From IMG/VR virus record IMGVR_UViG_3300043409_001110, positions 1 through 26,868 of that record: 26,868 nucleotides of DNA, one strand, 5' to 3'. The notes under the pieces were generated by a model, which did not search any database, was not told the origin of the DNA, and saw only the letters and a list, made by a program, of their open reading frames with translations. The DNA is from a virus. Made by a program: the position numbers and the translations under genes. This document shows, one piece after another, positions 1 to 6,220 of this stretch. How positions within the stretch are numbered: the stretch's first letter is position 1; each line of letters begins with the position of its first letter.

Positions 1-218
1 TCCATCTCCTTTGCGTAATCTATACGCTGGTCAATATGATGATCATAAGGCGTTTCTATATCCCCGTGACGACGCTTATATGAACGCTGAAGTGTTTTGT
101 AATACTGATACTCTTCCTGAGCATTCTTGTATTCCCAGGGCTTAGTCGTATACTTTGGCTTACGATTACGCTCAACAACCTCAACATCACAACTATCTAT
201 AATTTCAAAGTCAGACAT
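1..218 (-). CDS. Hypothetical protein, partial (C-terminus cut by window edge)
   Basis: A reading frame opens at an ATG at 218-216 and stays open for 72 codons to the left edge, so the C-terminal part is missing. The start is well supported: AAGGGGAAG lies just upstream and the previous gene stops at 221-223, leaving a two-base gap. The visible part begins MSDFEIID and is strongly charged, rich in Lys/Arg, Glu and Tyr, with a basic patch around residues 48-52. There is no signal peptide or membrane segment. I do not recognise a family. It is the last gene seen in the transcription direction and sits downstream of the terminase region, where a phage of this type would usually continue towards virion genes. 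That position is the only hint of role. Confidence 0.7.
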   Translation of the reverse strand, partial: MSDFEIIDSCDVEVVERNRKPKYTTKPWEYKNAQEEYQYYKTLQRSYKRRHGDIETPYDHHIDQRIDYAKEM

Positions 219-220
219 AA

Positions 221-544
221 TCACTTCCCCTTACTGTCACGAAAATGAGCAATATTTTTGATACTAGAACCAAATAAAGAACCGCCAGACATACCCTTAG
301 CTTTTCTATGAGCGATACGCTGACGCATAACATAATCAGTACCCTGAGGATAATGTACTTTCTTCTCAATATATTTGATCAAAGAATTAGCCTCAACCTT
401 ACGGCCACTACTAAAAATAAAGACATAATAATCCTTACCGTCTTTGTTTACAATTTCCCATCTCATAATGCGACCAAAATCATCAACATTATTGCTTACG
501 CTTAGACCTATCATTTTCTCACATTTATCAGACATATCAGACAT
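221..544 (-). CDS. Hypothetical protein (107 aa)
   Basis: A complete 107-residue frame starts at ATG 544, preceded by AAAGGGAG at good spacing; a second ATG three codons later is possible. The middle of the protein (about residues 24-63) looks like a small alpha/beta fold with alternating hydrophobic strands (YYVFIF) followed by a Lys-rich helix. The C-terminus is basic and contains a Gly/Ser-rich stretch (SGGSLFGSS). There are no cysteine motifs or membrane segments. The gene overlaps the end of the start-less frame 537..770 by eight bases and is followed after two bases by gene 1..218, so the three look like one translation-coupled group. No family recognised; being a gene is well supported, function is not. 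Confidence 0.75.
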   Translation of the reverse strand: MSDMSDKCEKMIGLSVSNNVDDFGRIMRWEIVNKDGKDYYVFIFSSGRKVEANSLIKYIEKKVHYPQGTDYVMRQRIAHRKAKGMSGGSLFGSSIKNIAHFRDSKGK

Positions 545-770
545 TTACTACTCCCTTTCTAGTGTTTAGGCAATTAATAACATTATCTATATATAAACCA
601 ATACGCGCAAATTGACCGACACAAAGGTCGGTCAATTCCTTACACAATTCCTTAGCATTTGTGTTTGATATAACTTCCACAAAGACAACACTATCATAGG
701 GGAAATCGCAAGGATAACCAAACAGATTGTTTGTTTTATTTAAGGGAAATATTCGTAGAAACGCAGGAAA
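537..770 (-). CDS. Probable small coding frame with no canonical start codon (about 77 aa); pseudogene or unusual start
   Basis: After a TAA at 771-773 the minus strand stays open for 77 codons to a TGA at 537-539, overlapping the next gene's ATG by eight bases, the spacing usual in this genome. The frame looks coding: codons show a purine-first bias (GAT AGT GTT GTC ... GAA GTT) and the protein alternates strand and helix (VVFVEVIS, then NAKELCKELTDLC). No ATG, GTG or TTG occurs in its first 30 codons; the first is GTG at 680-678, with no Shine-Dalgarno. Immediately upstream, ATG at 776-774 is followed at once by the TAA. Either it starts at a rare codon (CTG, ATA), or it is a decayed gene, or the chance openness of AT-rich DNA has misled me. 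Function unknown. Confidence 0.45.
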   Translation of the reverse strand, partial: FPAFLRIFPLNKTNNLFGYPCDFPYDSVVFVEVISNTNAKELCKELTDLCVGQFARIGLYIDNVINCLNTRKGVVNV

Positions 771-973
771 TTACATTCTAACGTTAGGAAAGCTATACAT
801 CAAGAATTAAGCTCTAACGTTAGAGCAGCTATACATTACGAATTGGGTTCTAACGTTAGGGGCTTATTAGATTACGAAATAAATCGGTATCAAATATAAA
901 GCTTTACCTAAAGGAACACCACAGAATCCTTATACTAATTTTAATCAAAATTTAGTATATATTCCGGGTCATA
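771..973. other. Non-coding stretch between the GT-A gene and the start-less frame
   Basis: About 200 bases without a supportable gene. It contains the 36-bp repeat array (778-885). At 931-960 there is an AT-rich imperfect inverted repeat with arms TATACTAA and TTAGTATA that extend inward with one bulge, ending 13 bases downstream of the GT-A stop codon on the minus strand. That hairpin has no GC core and no T tract, so it is a poor intrinsic terminator. No tRNA-like cloverleaf was found. Two nine-codon mini-frames (ATG TAT AGC ...) lie within successive repeats on the minus strand. Confidence 0.6.
778..885. repeat. Three tandem 36-bp repeats, each headed by the palindrome CTAACGTTAG
   Basis: The 10-base palindrome CTAACGTTAG occurs at 778-787, 814-823 and 850-859, exactly 36 bases apart each time. 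In the middle copy the palindrome extends to a perfect 16-mer, GCTCTAACGTTAGAGC (811-826). The rest of the unit is also shared: copies 1 and 2 agree at 28 of 36 positions (common part AGCTATACAT), copies 2 and 3 at 23 of 36 (common part ATTACGAA). The array lies in the only long non-coding stretch of the window (771-973). A protein-binding operator array or replication iterons are the natural readings. The period is too short, and the units too uniformly related, for a CRISPR array. Confidence 0.85.
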
Positions 974-1855
974 TTATTTACCCTGACTTTTTTTCGTTTT
1001 CTGAGTTGATTTCGTTTTCTTTTTTTGATTAACTGGATCAACTTTAACATCTAATGTAGCGTTATCAACTATCCAGTCAATAAGCTTACCCTTATACTCA
1101 TAGCGACCCAAATGCGTTAATTCAATAGAAGGATCGACCCAAACTTGGCCGCCAATCTTTTGCCAATACCTACCGAATCCATAATCTTCTGATAAGAATC
1201 TTCCATCCTCATCTACATAGCTATTAAACAAAGCATATGCATTATCTCTTTCTTCACCAACTAAAGTACCAGTATCATCTCTATACTTTAGTTCAGGATA
1301 GGCTTCAAACAACTTTTCAAAAGCAGACCTTTTAATCAACATGAAACCAGTTCCAGCATCATAAATTGAAATAGCACCATTATCAACATTAACTTTATCA
1401 TTAGATGATGAAGCAGCATTAATAACAAATCTTGTACTTTTTTCTGCAATCTTATCTTTTTCACAATCTTTCTTTACAAGATCAATGACTTTATCCCAAA
1501 CAATTTCTTTAATAGGATAAGCCCCTGTCATAATTTCTTTATCGTGCCATAACATCTTTAAAATATCTTCATAGTTATATCCAAGATCAACATCAATGAA
1601 AAGAAGGTGTGTAAAGTTTTTATTAGCCATAAACTTAGCAACAAGTTGATTTCTTGCCCTAGAGATTAATGAATCACTTAACGTGCTAATACCAAATTTC
1701 ATACCTATTTCCTTAAAAGCAACTGCCGACTTTATGGTAGACATAAAAAAAGGTTCAGTCACTTGCCTATCATAACAAGGAAGGCAAATCAATGGATGCC
1801 AAGATTCAATTTCTTCAGATGTAATTTCAATATTGTGAGGTGTAGTTTCAAGCAT
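974..1855 (-). CDS. GT-A fold glycosyltransferase
   Basis: A 293-residue protein with the layout of a nucleotide-sugar dependent GT-A glycosyltransferase. Residues 62-92 carry the family-like stretch ending in FIDVDLGY, where D88-V-D90 is the metal-binding DxD. FLSEDYGFGRYW at 220-231 resembles the acidic acceptor/catalytic region (SED), and H248 is a possible third metal ligand. The last 20 residues are a Lys-rich tail. There is no membrane segment, so it should act in the cytoplasm on a soluble sugar acceptor, virion protein or modified base; the substrate cannot be read. It is isolated from its upstream neighbours by a strong terminator and appears to have its own leaderless promoter (TGATATAAT six bases before the ATG, no Shine-Dalgarno). 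Confidence 0.8.
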   Translation of the reverse strand: MLETTPHNIEITSEEIESWHPLICLPCYDRQVTEPFFMSTIKSAVAFKEIGMKFGISTLSDSLISRARNQLVAKFMANKNFTHLLFIDVDLGYNYEDILKMLWHDKEIMTGAYPIKEIVWDKVIDLVKKDCEKDKIAEKSTRFVINAASSSNDKVNVDNGAISIYDAGTGFMLIKRSAFEKLFEAYPELKYRDDTGTLVGEERDNAYALFNSYVDEDGRFLSEDYGFGRYWQKIGGQVWVDPSIELTHLGRYEYKGKLIDWIVDNATLDVKVDPVNQKKKTKSTQKTKKSQGK

Positions 1856-1861
1856 CCAATA

Positions 1862-1870
1862 ATTATATCA
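1862..1870 (-). promoter_or_regulatory. Extended -10 promoter, predicted leaderless transcript of the GT-A gene
   Basis: On the minus strand TGATATAAT is a perfect extended -10 element (TGnTATAAT). TATAAT ends at 1862 and six bases (TATTGG) separate it from the ATG at 1855, so the expected start site is the A of the ATG itself. No Shine-Dalgarno precedes this gene, unlike most others here. No good -35 is visible, as is common for extended -10 promoters. Leaderless mRNAs are frequent in actinobacteria. Confidence 0.55.
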
Positions 1871-1907
1871 AAAAAAAAGACCTGCGGAGATAAATCCGCA
1901 GGTCTTT
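1870..1907 (-). terminator. Strong rho-independent terminator
   Basis: Perfect 13-bp stem (AAAGACCTGCGGA at 1876-1888 with TCCGCAGGTCTTT at 1895-1907), a six-base loop, and a run of nine Ts on the minus strand. It begins 25 bases after the stop of gene 1932..2285. It should end the terminase-side transcript. Its T tract runs directly into the next gene's -10 element. Confidence 0.93.
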
Positions 1908-1931
1908 AAAAATATTATTTTTTAATTGAAA

Positions 1932-2285
1932 TTACTTAGTGGATACTTTTCCAGCATTCGTTTTGATGGACTTTATCTCAGATGATTTTACACCCGATTC
2001 AATCACATTTGAATTAGTCATTTCATTCTTTGAAGCCTTGAAATACAACTTTTCCTCTTGTGCATCAAAACGAATAACAACTTTGAAATCCATTTTTCTA
2101 GCCTGAGCGCGAATACGCTGTTGCATTGAATTATAAGCTTTTCCTGCTGTAATTCCAGTAAGGGCAAACTTATCATCATTTTCTGCTGAGGCAATCAATG
2201 CCTCAATGATTTGATTTAGTTCATTACTAACACGACCAGAACGAGTAAGTTCGGGGAAAGTATCAACTTTTGCTAGGTTAAACAT
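1932..2285 (-). CDS. Hypothetical protein (117 aa), possible small DNA-binding or virion-associated protein
   Basis: Complete 117-residue frame with AAAAGAGAA before the ATG. The first 70 residues are predicted helical and contain a basic segment (QQRIRAQARKMDFK). Residues 72-88 form an alternating strand pair (KVVIRFDAQEEKLYFKA). The C-terminal 30 residues are Ser/Lys/Asn-rich and probably disordered. There is no recognised domain. The gene has a separate upstream region of about 110 bases and a strong terminator behind it, so it may be a one-gene transcript made in quantity, which would suit an abundant structural or nucleic-acid coating protein. That role is inference only. Confidence 0.7.
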   Translation of the reverse strand: MFNLAKVDTFPELTRSGRVSNELNQIIEALIASAENDDKFALTGITAGKAYNSMQQRIRAQARKMDFKVVIRFDAQEEKLYFKASKNEMTNSNVIESGVKSSEIKSIKTNAGKVSTK

Positions 2286-2334
2286 TCTATTCTCTTTTCT
2301 ATTGGGTATGGGCTAGTTGCCCTTGACAGAAATA

Positions 2335-2343
2335 ACAATAGCA
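2335..2343 (-). promoter_or_regulatory. Weak candidate extended -10 promoter for gene 1932..2285
   Basis: TGCTATTGT on the minus strand matches an extended -10 (TGnTATnnT), about 50 bases before the ATG at 2285, within a 115-base gap. No -35 at proper spacing was found. The leader also holds a small GGGC/GCCC hairpin. Confidence 0.3.
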
Positions 2344-2400
2344 CATCATTTCCAGCAAGGGGCGGAAAAAACAAAAATCTTATTTGTTTCAAAAAAAAGA

Positions 2401-2598
2401 TTAATTCTTGGTCTTATTTGTACTAGATACTTGAGGTTGTGAACTATTAATACTTTCACTCAATTCCTTCACAATTCCTTCAAGCTTTGCGATATACAAT
2501 TTAGCAACACTTAATTCCAAATTGTATGTAGAGACTTGCGAATTAAGAGCGTGAACAAGTTCATTAATATCTATATCAATACCTGATTTATTAGTCAT
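2401..2598 (-). CDS. Small coiled-coil protein downstream of terminase
   Basis: A 65-residue protein when started at the ATG at 2598, which overlaps the terminase stop codon as ATGA, the commonest junction in this genome. A start five codons earlier (2613) is also open, but its purine stretch touches the ATG. Residues 9-50 are a continuous amphipathic helix with hydrophobic residues at heptad spacing (ELVHALNSQVSTYNLELSV, then KLYIAKLEGIVKELS), so a coiled coil is likely. The C-terminus is Ser/Thr/Asn/Lys-rich and probably disordered. Translation is likely coupled to the large terminase, which suggests a packaging or prohead partner; this is not shown by sequence similarity. Confidence 0.65.
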   Translation of the reverse strand: MTNKSGIDIDINELVHALNSQVSTYNLELSVAKLYIAKLEGIVKELSESINSSQPQVSSTNKTKN

Positions 2599-4337
2599 AT
2601 TGTTTCTATCCATCTTTCATTAGAGGAGTAATCAATTGATGATGAATTGTCACCACTAACGAATTCTCCTAGATTTTTATTATACACCTTCACAGTACCT
2701 TTATCTGGGGTATCTTCATCATATTCCCACATTTTATCAGGCGTTAATATTTCTATTTCTATTTCCGCATCGTAAGCCATATGTTGCATACAATTGAATG
2801 CAGCCCCGGCTAAAGCGTCTGCTAAGTCTTTTGAACCACTATTAGGGTGATCAATCTTGTTATTATTAAACAATCTCAATTTAAGCAATTCCTCTTCAAC
2901 AAGAAGTTCATTCCAATAACCACGCAATCTAGTATCATAAATTGTTGTCATAAGAGTGTCATAATCAGACTTTTTAACCGAATGGAAATCGGCATTAATA
3001 TTCTGTGATCTTAACGATTGAATCATCTCAACAGATTGCCAACGGTCAAACGTAACTAGACCTACATTGAATTTCCTACATAGATCAACAATCATTTGCC
3101 TAATAGAAGAGAAATTGATTTCTGCACCTGATGACGCTTCCCAAGAGTGAACTAAATCCACATTAACTACTGGTAAGTGTTCTGTACCAATAGATGTTTT
3201 TACTTCTTTAAATCCAGCCGAATGAACCATACATAAAGCGGCCCTGTCTCTTTTCAAACCTAAGTCAATATGAATAAACCTGGTATAGCCATCTGTACTA
3301 TTAAACCAAGGCTTAAATGAGCCATCTTCTTCATCAATAGGATCTTCACCATAGTTAAATGCTTTTCTTACTAGATCAGCATCCCTAAAGTATGCGTCTT
3401 CCATATTAGGCGGTTCGCATTCAAATCTCGCCCTTGCTTCAATTGGATTTCTAATAAATTCTGATTCCAAATCGCTTCTTTTAATTGTTGGGTTAACTTC
3501 CCATGTTGCAGCTTTAATAAACCAAGTTTTAGGTTCTTTACTCTTTTCAGCACCATAATATCTTTGTTGAATAAAGTCACCTTTATATCTAGGGAATGAC
3601 AATAAAATAACTTTACCGACTTCAGGAAATCTAGACATAACAGATAACTTGCTCATATTATAAATTGCTGACGCAGATCCTTTAGATCTAGTTTCTCCAC
3701 GTAATTCGGAATCAGTTTTAAATGCTGAGATTTCGTCAAGAATTACGCTTAACACTTCGTAACCTTCCCAACCTTCACTTTCAGAGTGACCAGAGAAACA
3801 TCTAACAGGTCTAGAAAAGAAAAAGATTTCAGAAACTCTTGGCTCAAACCCTACCTCATTAAAGAACGGAGATGACAACATTAAGTTTTTTAAAGGCTCA
3901 AAAAAAACTCTTTGAGCTTGCTGTGCGTTAACAGCCAGGTTAAGTAGGTCAATATAAACACCATTAGCTTTACCATAATAGCCAAGAGGATCTCTTAAGC
4001 AATGAAGAATATATGCCGTATACGCAATAGAAATTCTTGCACAATGGTCTTTACCTGATCCTTTACCCAACATACAGATAACTTCATTATCCGTATACTT
4101 TATATACCACTCTTCACCTTCTTTTTCGCCCATCAATTTTTGCAGCGTATGCTTCTTCAAAATTTGTGTAGAATGACGTACAATTTCCAATTGAATAGGA
4201 GATAATGGTGGAAGACCAAGATATTTTTTATCTTGAACAAATACCTCAATTGATACTGGTTCTGTGCTAAGTTCTTCTTGTCTTAACAGTCTATCAAAGT
4301 CTTTGAATTCCAAATTCATACCTAGAAAATCTGACAT
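2595..4337 (-). CDS. terL: Terminase large subunit (ATPase and nuclease)
   Basis: A 580-residue packaging motor subunit with both expected domains. In the N-terminal ATPase, GKGSGKD at 91-97 is the Walker A loop and VILDE at 198-202 is Walker B with the catalytic Glu. In the C-terminal RNase H-like nuclease, D358 (HIDLG), D431 (TFDRW) and the D504/D507 region (KDLADALAG) supply the metal-binding acids. Length is normal for the family. It translocates DNA into the prohead and cuts the concatemer. The start is firm: AAAGGTGG precedes the ATG at 4337. It follows the candidate small subunit after a 100-base gap holding only a short GCTTCA/TGAAGC inverted repeat. No truncation or missing residue is seen. 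Confidence 0.95.
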   Translation of the reverse strand: MSDFLGMNLEFKDFDRLLRQEELSTEPVSIEVFVQDKKYLGLPPLSPIQLEIVRHSTQILKKHTLQKLMGEKEGEEWYIKYTDNEVICMLGKGSGKDHCARISIAYTAYILHCLRDPLGYYGKANGVYIDLLNLAVNAQQAQRVFFEPLKNLMLSSPFFNEVGFEPRVSEIFFFSRPVRCFSGHSESEGWEGYEVLSVILDEISAFKTDSELRGETRSKGSASAIYNMSKLSVMSRFPEVGKVILLSFPRYKGDFIQQRYYGAEKSKEPKTWFIKAATWEVNPTIKRSDLESEFIRNPIEARARFECEPPNMEDAYFRDADLVRKAFNYGEDPIDEEDGSFKPWFNSTDGYTRFIHIDLGLKRDRAALCMVHSAGFKEVKTSIGTEHLPVVNVDLVHSWEASSGAEINFSSIRQMIVDLCRKFNVGLVTFDRWQSVEMIQSLRSQNINADFHSVKKSDYDTLMTTIYDTRLRGYWNELLVEEELLKLRLFNNNKIDHPNSGSKDLADALAGAAFNCMQHMAYDAEIEIEILTPDKMWEYDEDTPDKGTVKVYNKNLGEFVSGDNSSSIDYSSNERWIETI

Positions 4338-4437
4338 ATTAAACCACCTTTAGGAGAATACACTTTTCCCCACCTTTATTAGAGCTTCATTTTGAAGCCT
4401 ATTCAAATGTTTTTTGAGATATTCAATATAAATAATT

Positions 4438-5052
4438 TTATTCCTCAATTACTTCTACATCATAAATATCTGGAGCAACATAAGTTTCTGGATCAGAAGC
4501 AGCAGCAACATCGCCGTTCATTATCTCAAAAGCCAAAGATAATTCACTTCTAACTTGCTCAGCAACATCGGGATATTGTGAAATAACATCTCTCAAGATT
4601 TTTGATAAAATTTGGTTGACACTCTCTGCCTTTTGCATCCGGGCAATATAGTCACTATCAGTAGAATTAGTGCCAGTCATCAACTTATGCAAGTTGGCTT
4701 TTTTGACAGCAATATCAGCAGCCAATTTCAAAGCCTGAATTCTTACAGCGACCATTCCATGATCAGTTGCGATTGAAACAGTCTCCCACGCCTCTTTGCT
4801 TAATTGATCAAATTCTTGTAAAGATTTGATCGTATTAAATTGAATTTTTTCTAGGAAATACGGGTCAGAATCTGCTTGCCTATGCAAGATGTTTTTGTAT
4901 TGCTCAACATACTCTTTCGCCTTATGAGTAGTAACACTCAGCAAAGAACCAATTTCATTATATGAATAGCCTTTGATATGTAAAACACCAGCATCTTCAA
5001 TATCCTTCAGCTCTGCTACAATATCTTTACCGACTTTTTCTATTTCAGACAT
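4438..5052 (-). CDS. terS: Probable terminase small subunit
   Basis: A 204-residue protein immediately before the large terminase. Residues 27-52 look like a helix-turn-helix (GYSYNEIGSLLSVTTHKAK), the DNA-recognition unit of many small terminases. The middle (about 68-120) is a long helical hairpin-like region, as in the oligomerisation domain, and the C-terminus is acidic, where contact with the large subunit usually lies. The order HTH, helical oligomer, acidic tail and the position directly upstream of terL make the small subunit the best reading, though the sequence itself is too diverged for me to be certain. The ATG overlaps the stop of the glycosyltransferase gene by eight bases with no clear Shine-Dalgarno, so translation is probably coupled. 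Confidence 0.65.
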   Translation of the reverse strand: MSEIEKVGKDIVAELKDIEDAGVLHIKGYSYNEIGSLLSVTTHKAKEYVEQYKNILHRQADSDPYFLEKIQFNTIKSLQEFDQLSKEAWETVSIATDHGMVAVRIQALKLAADIAVKKANLHKLMTGTNSTDSDYIARMQKAESVNQILSKILRDVISQYPDVAEQVRSELSLAFEIMNGDVAAASDPETYVAPDIYDVEVIEE

Positions 5053-6094
5053 CTTGTATCTTTAAAATCCTTTCTCTATAGCCAGAGACCACAGATTCCC
5101 ATGAATAATTATCTCTTAAGAAGATAGATGAATCCATAGTTTTATTCAAAACTTCATCATAGTTATTAACTACATACATCATTTTATCACATAAATCGTC
5201 AATTTTTGGGTCAGCCCACTCACCATTACAATAAATGCCATGCTGATTTGTATTCGTCATAGACGCTTCCAATGGCACTGAGAGGTACGCAAACTCCTTG
5301 CAGGCTGTTTCATTAGTGCAAATGGTAGGAACACCGCAGGCTATTGCTTGAAAAGGCGACATACCCCAACCTTCGCCCCTAGTCGGATATAAAAAGCAAT
5401 TAGTGGAATTAATTAATTCTGCCAATTCTGACTCTTCTAGGTAGTGATCTATAATTTGAATTTGCTCAATATCATAAAGAGAGCGACGGCTAGTGTCATC
5501 CAGTATATAACGGGCATCAGGGGGGCCATTGCTTTTAAGTATTAATTTATATTTATCATTACCTAAAAATAATCTAAAAAATGCGTCAACTACAAGTTGA
5601 GTATTTTTTCTAGTGGAGGGGCTACCGATATGCAAGAATTTAAATGCTTCATCGTGCTTCATTTTTTTAGGATAAAAAGTGTGAACATCAACACCTAAAT
5701 TAAAAGCATAAATAGGAACTTCAACACCACTGTCAATAAAACATTGTTTAGCCCAAGACGATGTAGTCCACACCTCATCACACTTATTCATACTAACAAC
5801 CCAATCAGCAGGCAGTCTTGTTGTTTCCCAATAAGTAAAACCTACAATGTAATCACCATCATAACTGTAATCACATGGCAAGCAATTGTTAATAAGGATA
5901 TTAGGAGATTTCGGTTCCAAAATGAATCTAATACCATGATACTTATCCACACATACGCTTTTAACATTACTATCAAAAGAACAAATATCCTCAAGACCTA
6001 AGACTTGTATGTCTTTCAATCTTGAGGATATATTGTCAGATGCATAGGTGTAACCGTCAGCTAGATTGCTCGCTAATTTTCTCCAGTAAATCAT
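5045..6094 (-). CDS. GT4-type (GT-B fold) glycosyltransferase
   Basis: A 349-residue protein when started at ATG 6094; an ATG 15 codons upstream adds an unlikely hydrophobic leader. The C-terminal Rossmann half has the GT4 donor-binding signature: GSPSTRKN near 157-164 and PTRGEGWGMSPFQAIACGVP at about 237-256. The first acid of the E-x7-E motif is E241, but the second position is Gln (Q249). The N-terminal half begins near WRKLASNLADGY, a start typical of phage GT4 proteins. It should transfer a sugar from a nucleotide donor, acceptor unknown. It overlaps the upstream 42-residue gene by 38 bases and the terminase small subunit gene by eight. A second glycosyltransferase (974..1855) lies past the terminase. 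Confidence 0.85.
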   Translation of the reverse strand: MIYWRKLASNLADGYTYASDNISSRLKDIQVLGLEDICSFDSNVKSVCVDKYHGIRFILEPKSPNILINNCLPCDYSYDGDYIVGFTYWETTRLPADWVVSMNKCDEVWTTSSWAKQCFIDSGVEVPIYAFNLGVDVHTFYPKKMKHDEAFKFLHIGSPSTRKNTQLVVDAFFRLFLGNDKYKLILKSNGPPDARYILDDTSRRSLYDIEQIQIIDHYLEESELAELINSTNCFLYPTRGEGWGMSPFQAIACGVPTICTNETACKEFAYLSVPLEASMTNTNQHGIYCNGEWADPKIDDLCDKMMYVVNNYDEVLNKTMDSSIFLRDNYSWESVVSGYRERILKIQDV

Positions 6095-6185
6095 CTTTAT
6101 TTTCAACAACCTTATATAGTTTAATAGAACCAAAATCATAAATTAAAATATCTGATTCTTCCACTTTTTCAATCTCTATTGACAT
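6057..6185 (-). CDS. Small acidic protein (42 aa)
   Basis: A 42-codon frame with an excellent ribosome binding site (AAAGGGGG four bases before the ATG at 6185). It encodes an acidic peptide starting MSIEIEKVEE, with a short strand pair (DILIYDFGSIKLYKVV) and a helical tail (NKDDLLEKIS). It ends inside the glycosyltransferase gene, overlapping it by 38 bases in another frame; the glycosyltransferase start has only a poor binding site, so this peptide may serve partly to load ribosomes for it. There is no known family. Its strong binding site and frame placement support it as real despite its size. Confidence 0.65.
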   Translation of the reverse strand: MSIEIEKVEESDILIYDFGSIKLYKVVENKDDLLEKISEQSS

Positions 6186-6220
6186 TATACCCCCTTTCTC
6201 AAATAATATTGTTACAAAAA

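Noticed and set aside
610-637. Perfect 11-bp inverted repeat (AATTGACCGAC / GTCGGTCAATT) as operator or terminator
   Set aside because: It lies inside the coding-like frame 537..770 (residues ELTDLCVGQ) and has no T tract. It may still act in RNA, but I cannot support a site.
778-885. CRISPR array from the 36-base periodicity
   Set aside because: The whole period is 36 bases with only 10 fully conserved, leaving no proper repeat plus unique spacer; no cas genes except a stand-alone Cas4-like nuclease.
931-960. Intrinsic terminator after the GT-A gene
   Set aside because: Stem is A/T only with a bulge and there is no T tract after it; listed only as a structure in the gap.
2401-2450. Terminator after the coiled-coil gene (AATCTT / AAGATT with T runs)
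   Set aside because: Six weak A/T-rich pairs only, long loop; the T runs may be base composition.
3371-3580. 69-codon frame inside the terminase gene
   Set aside because: Lies within the terminase linker and nuclease region in another frame, no supporting start signal.
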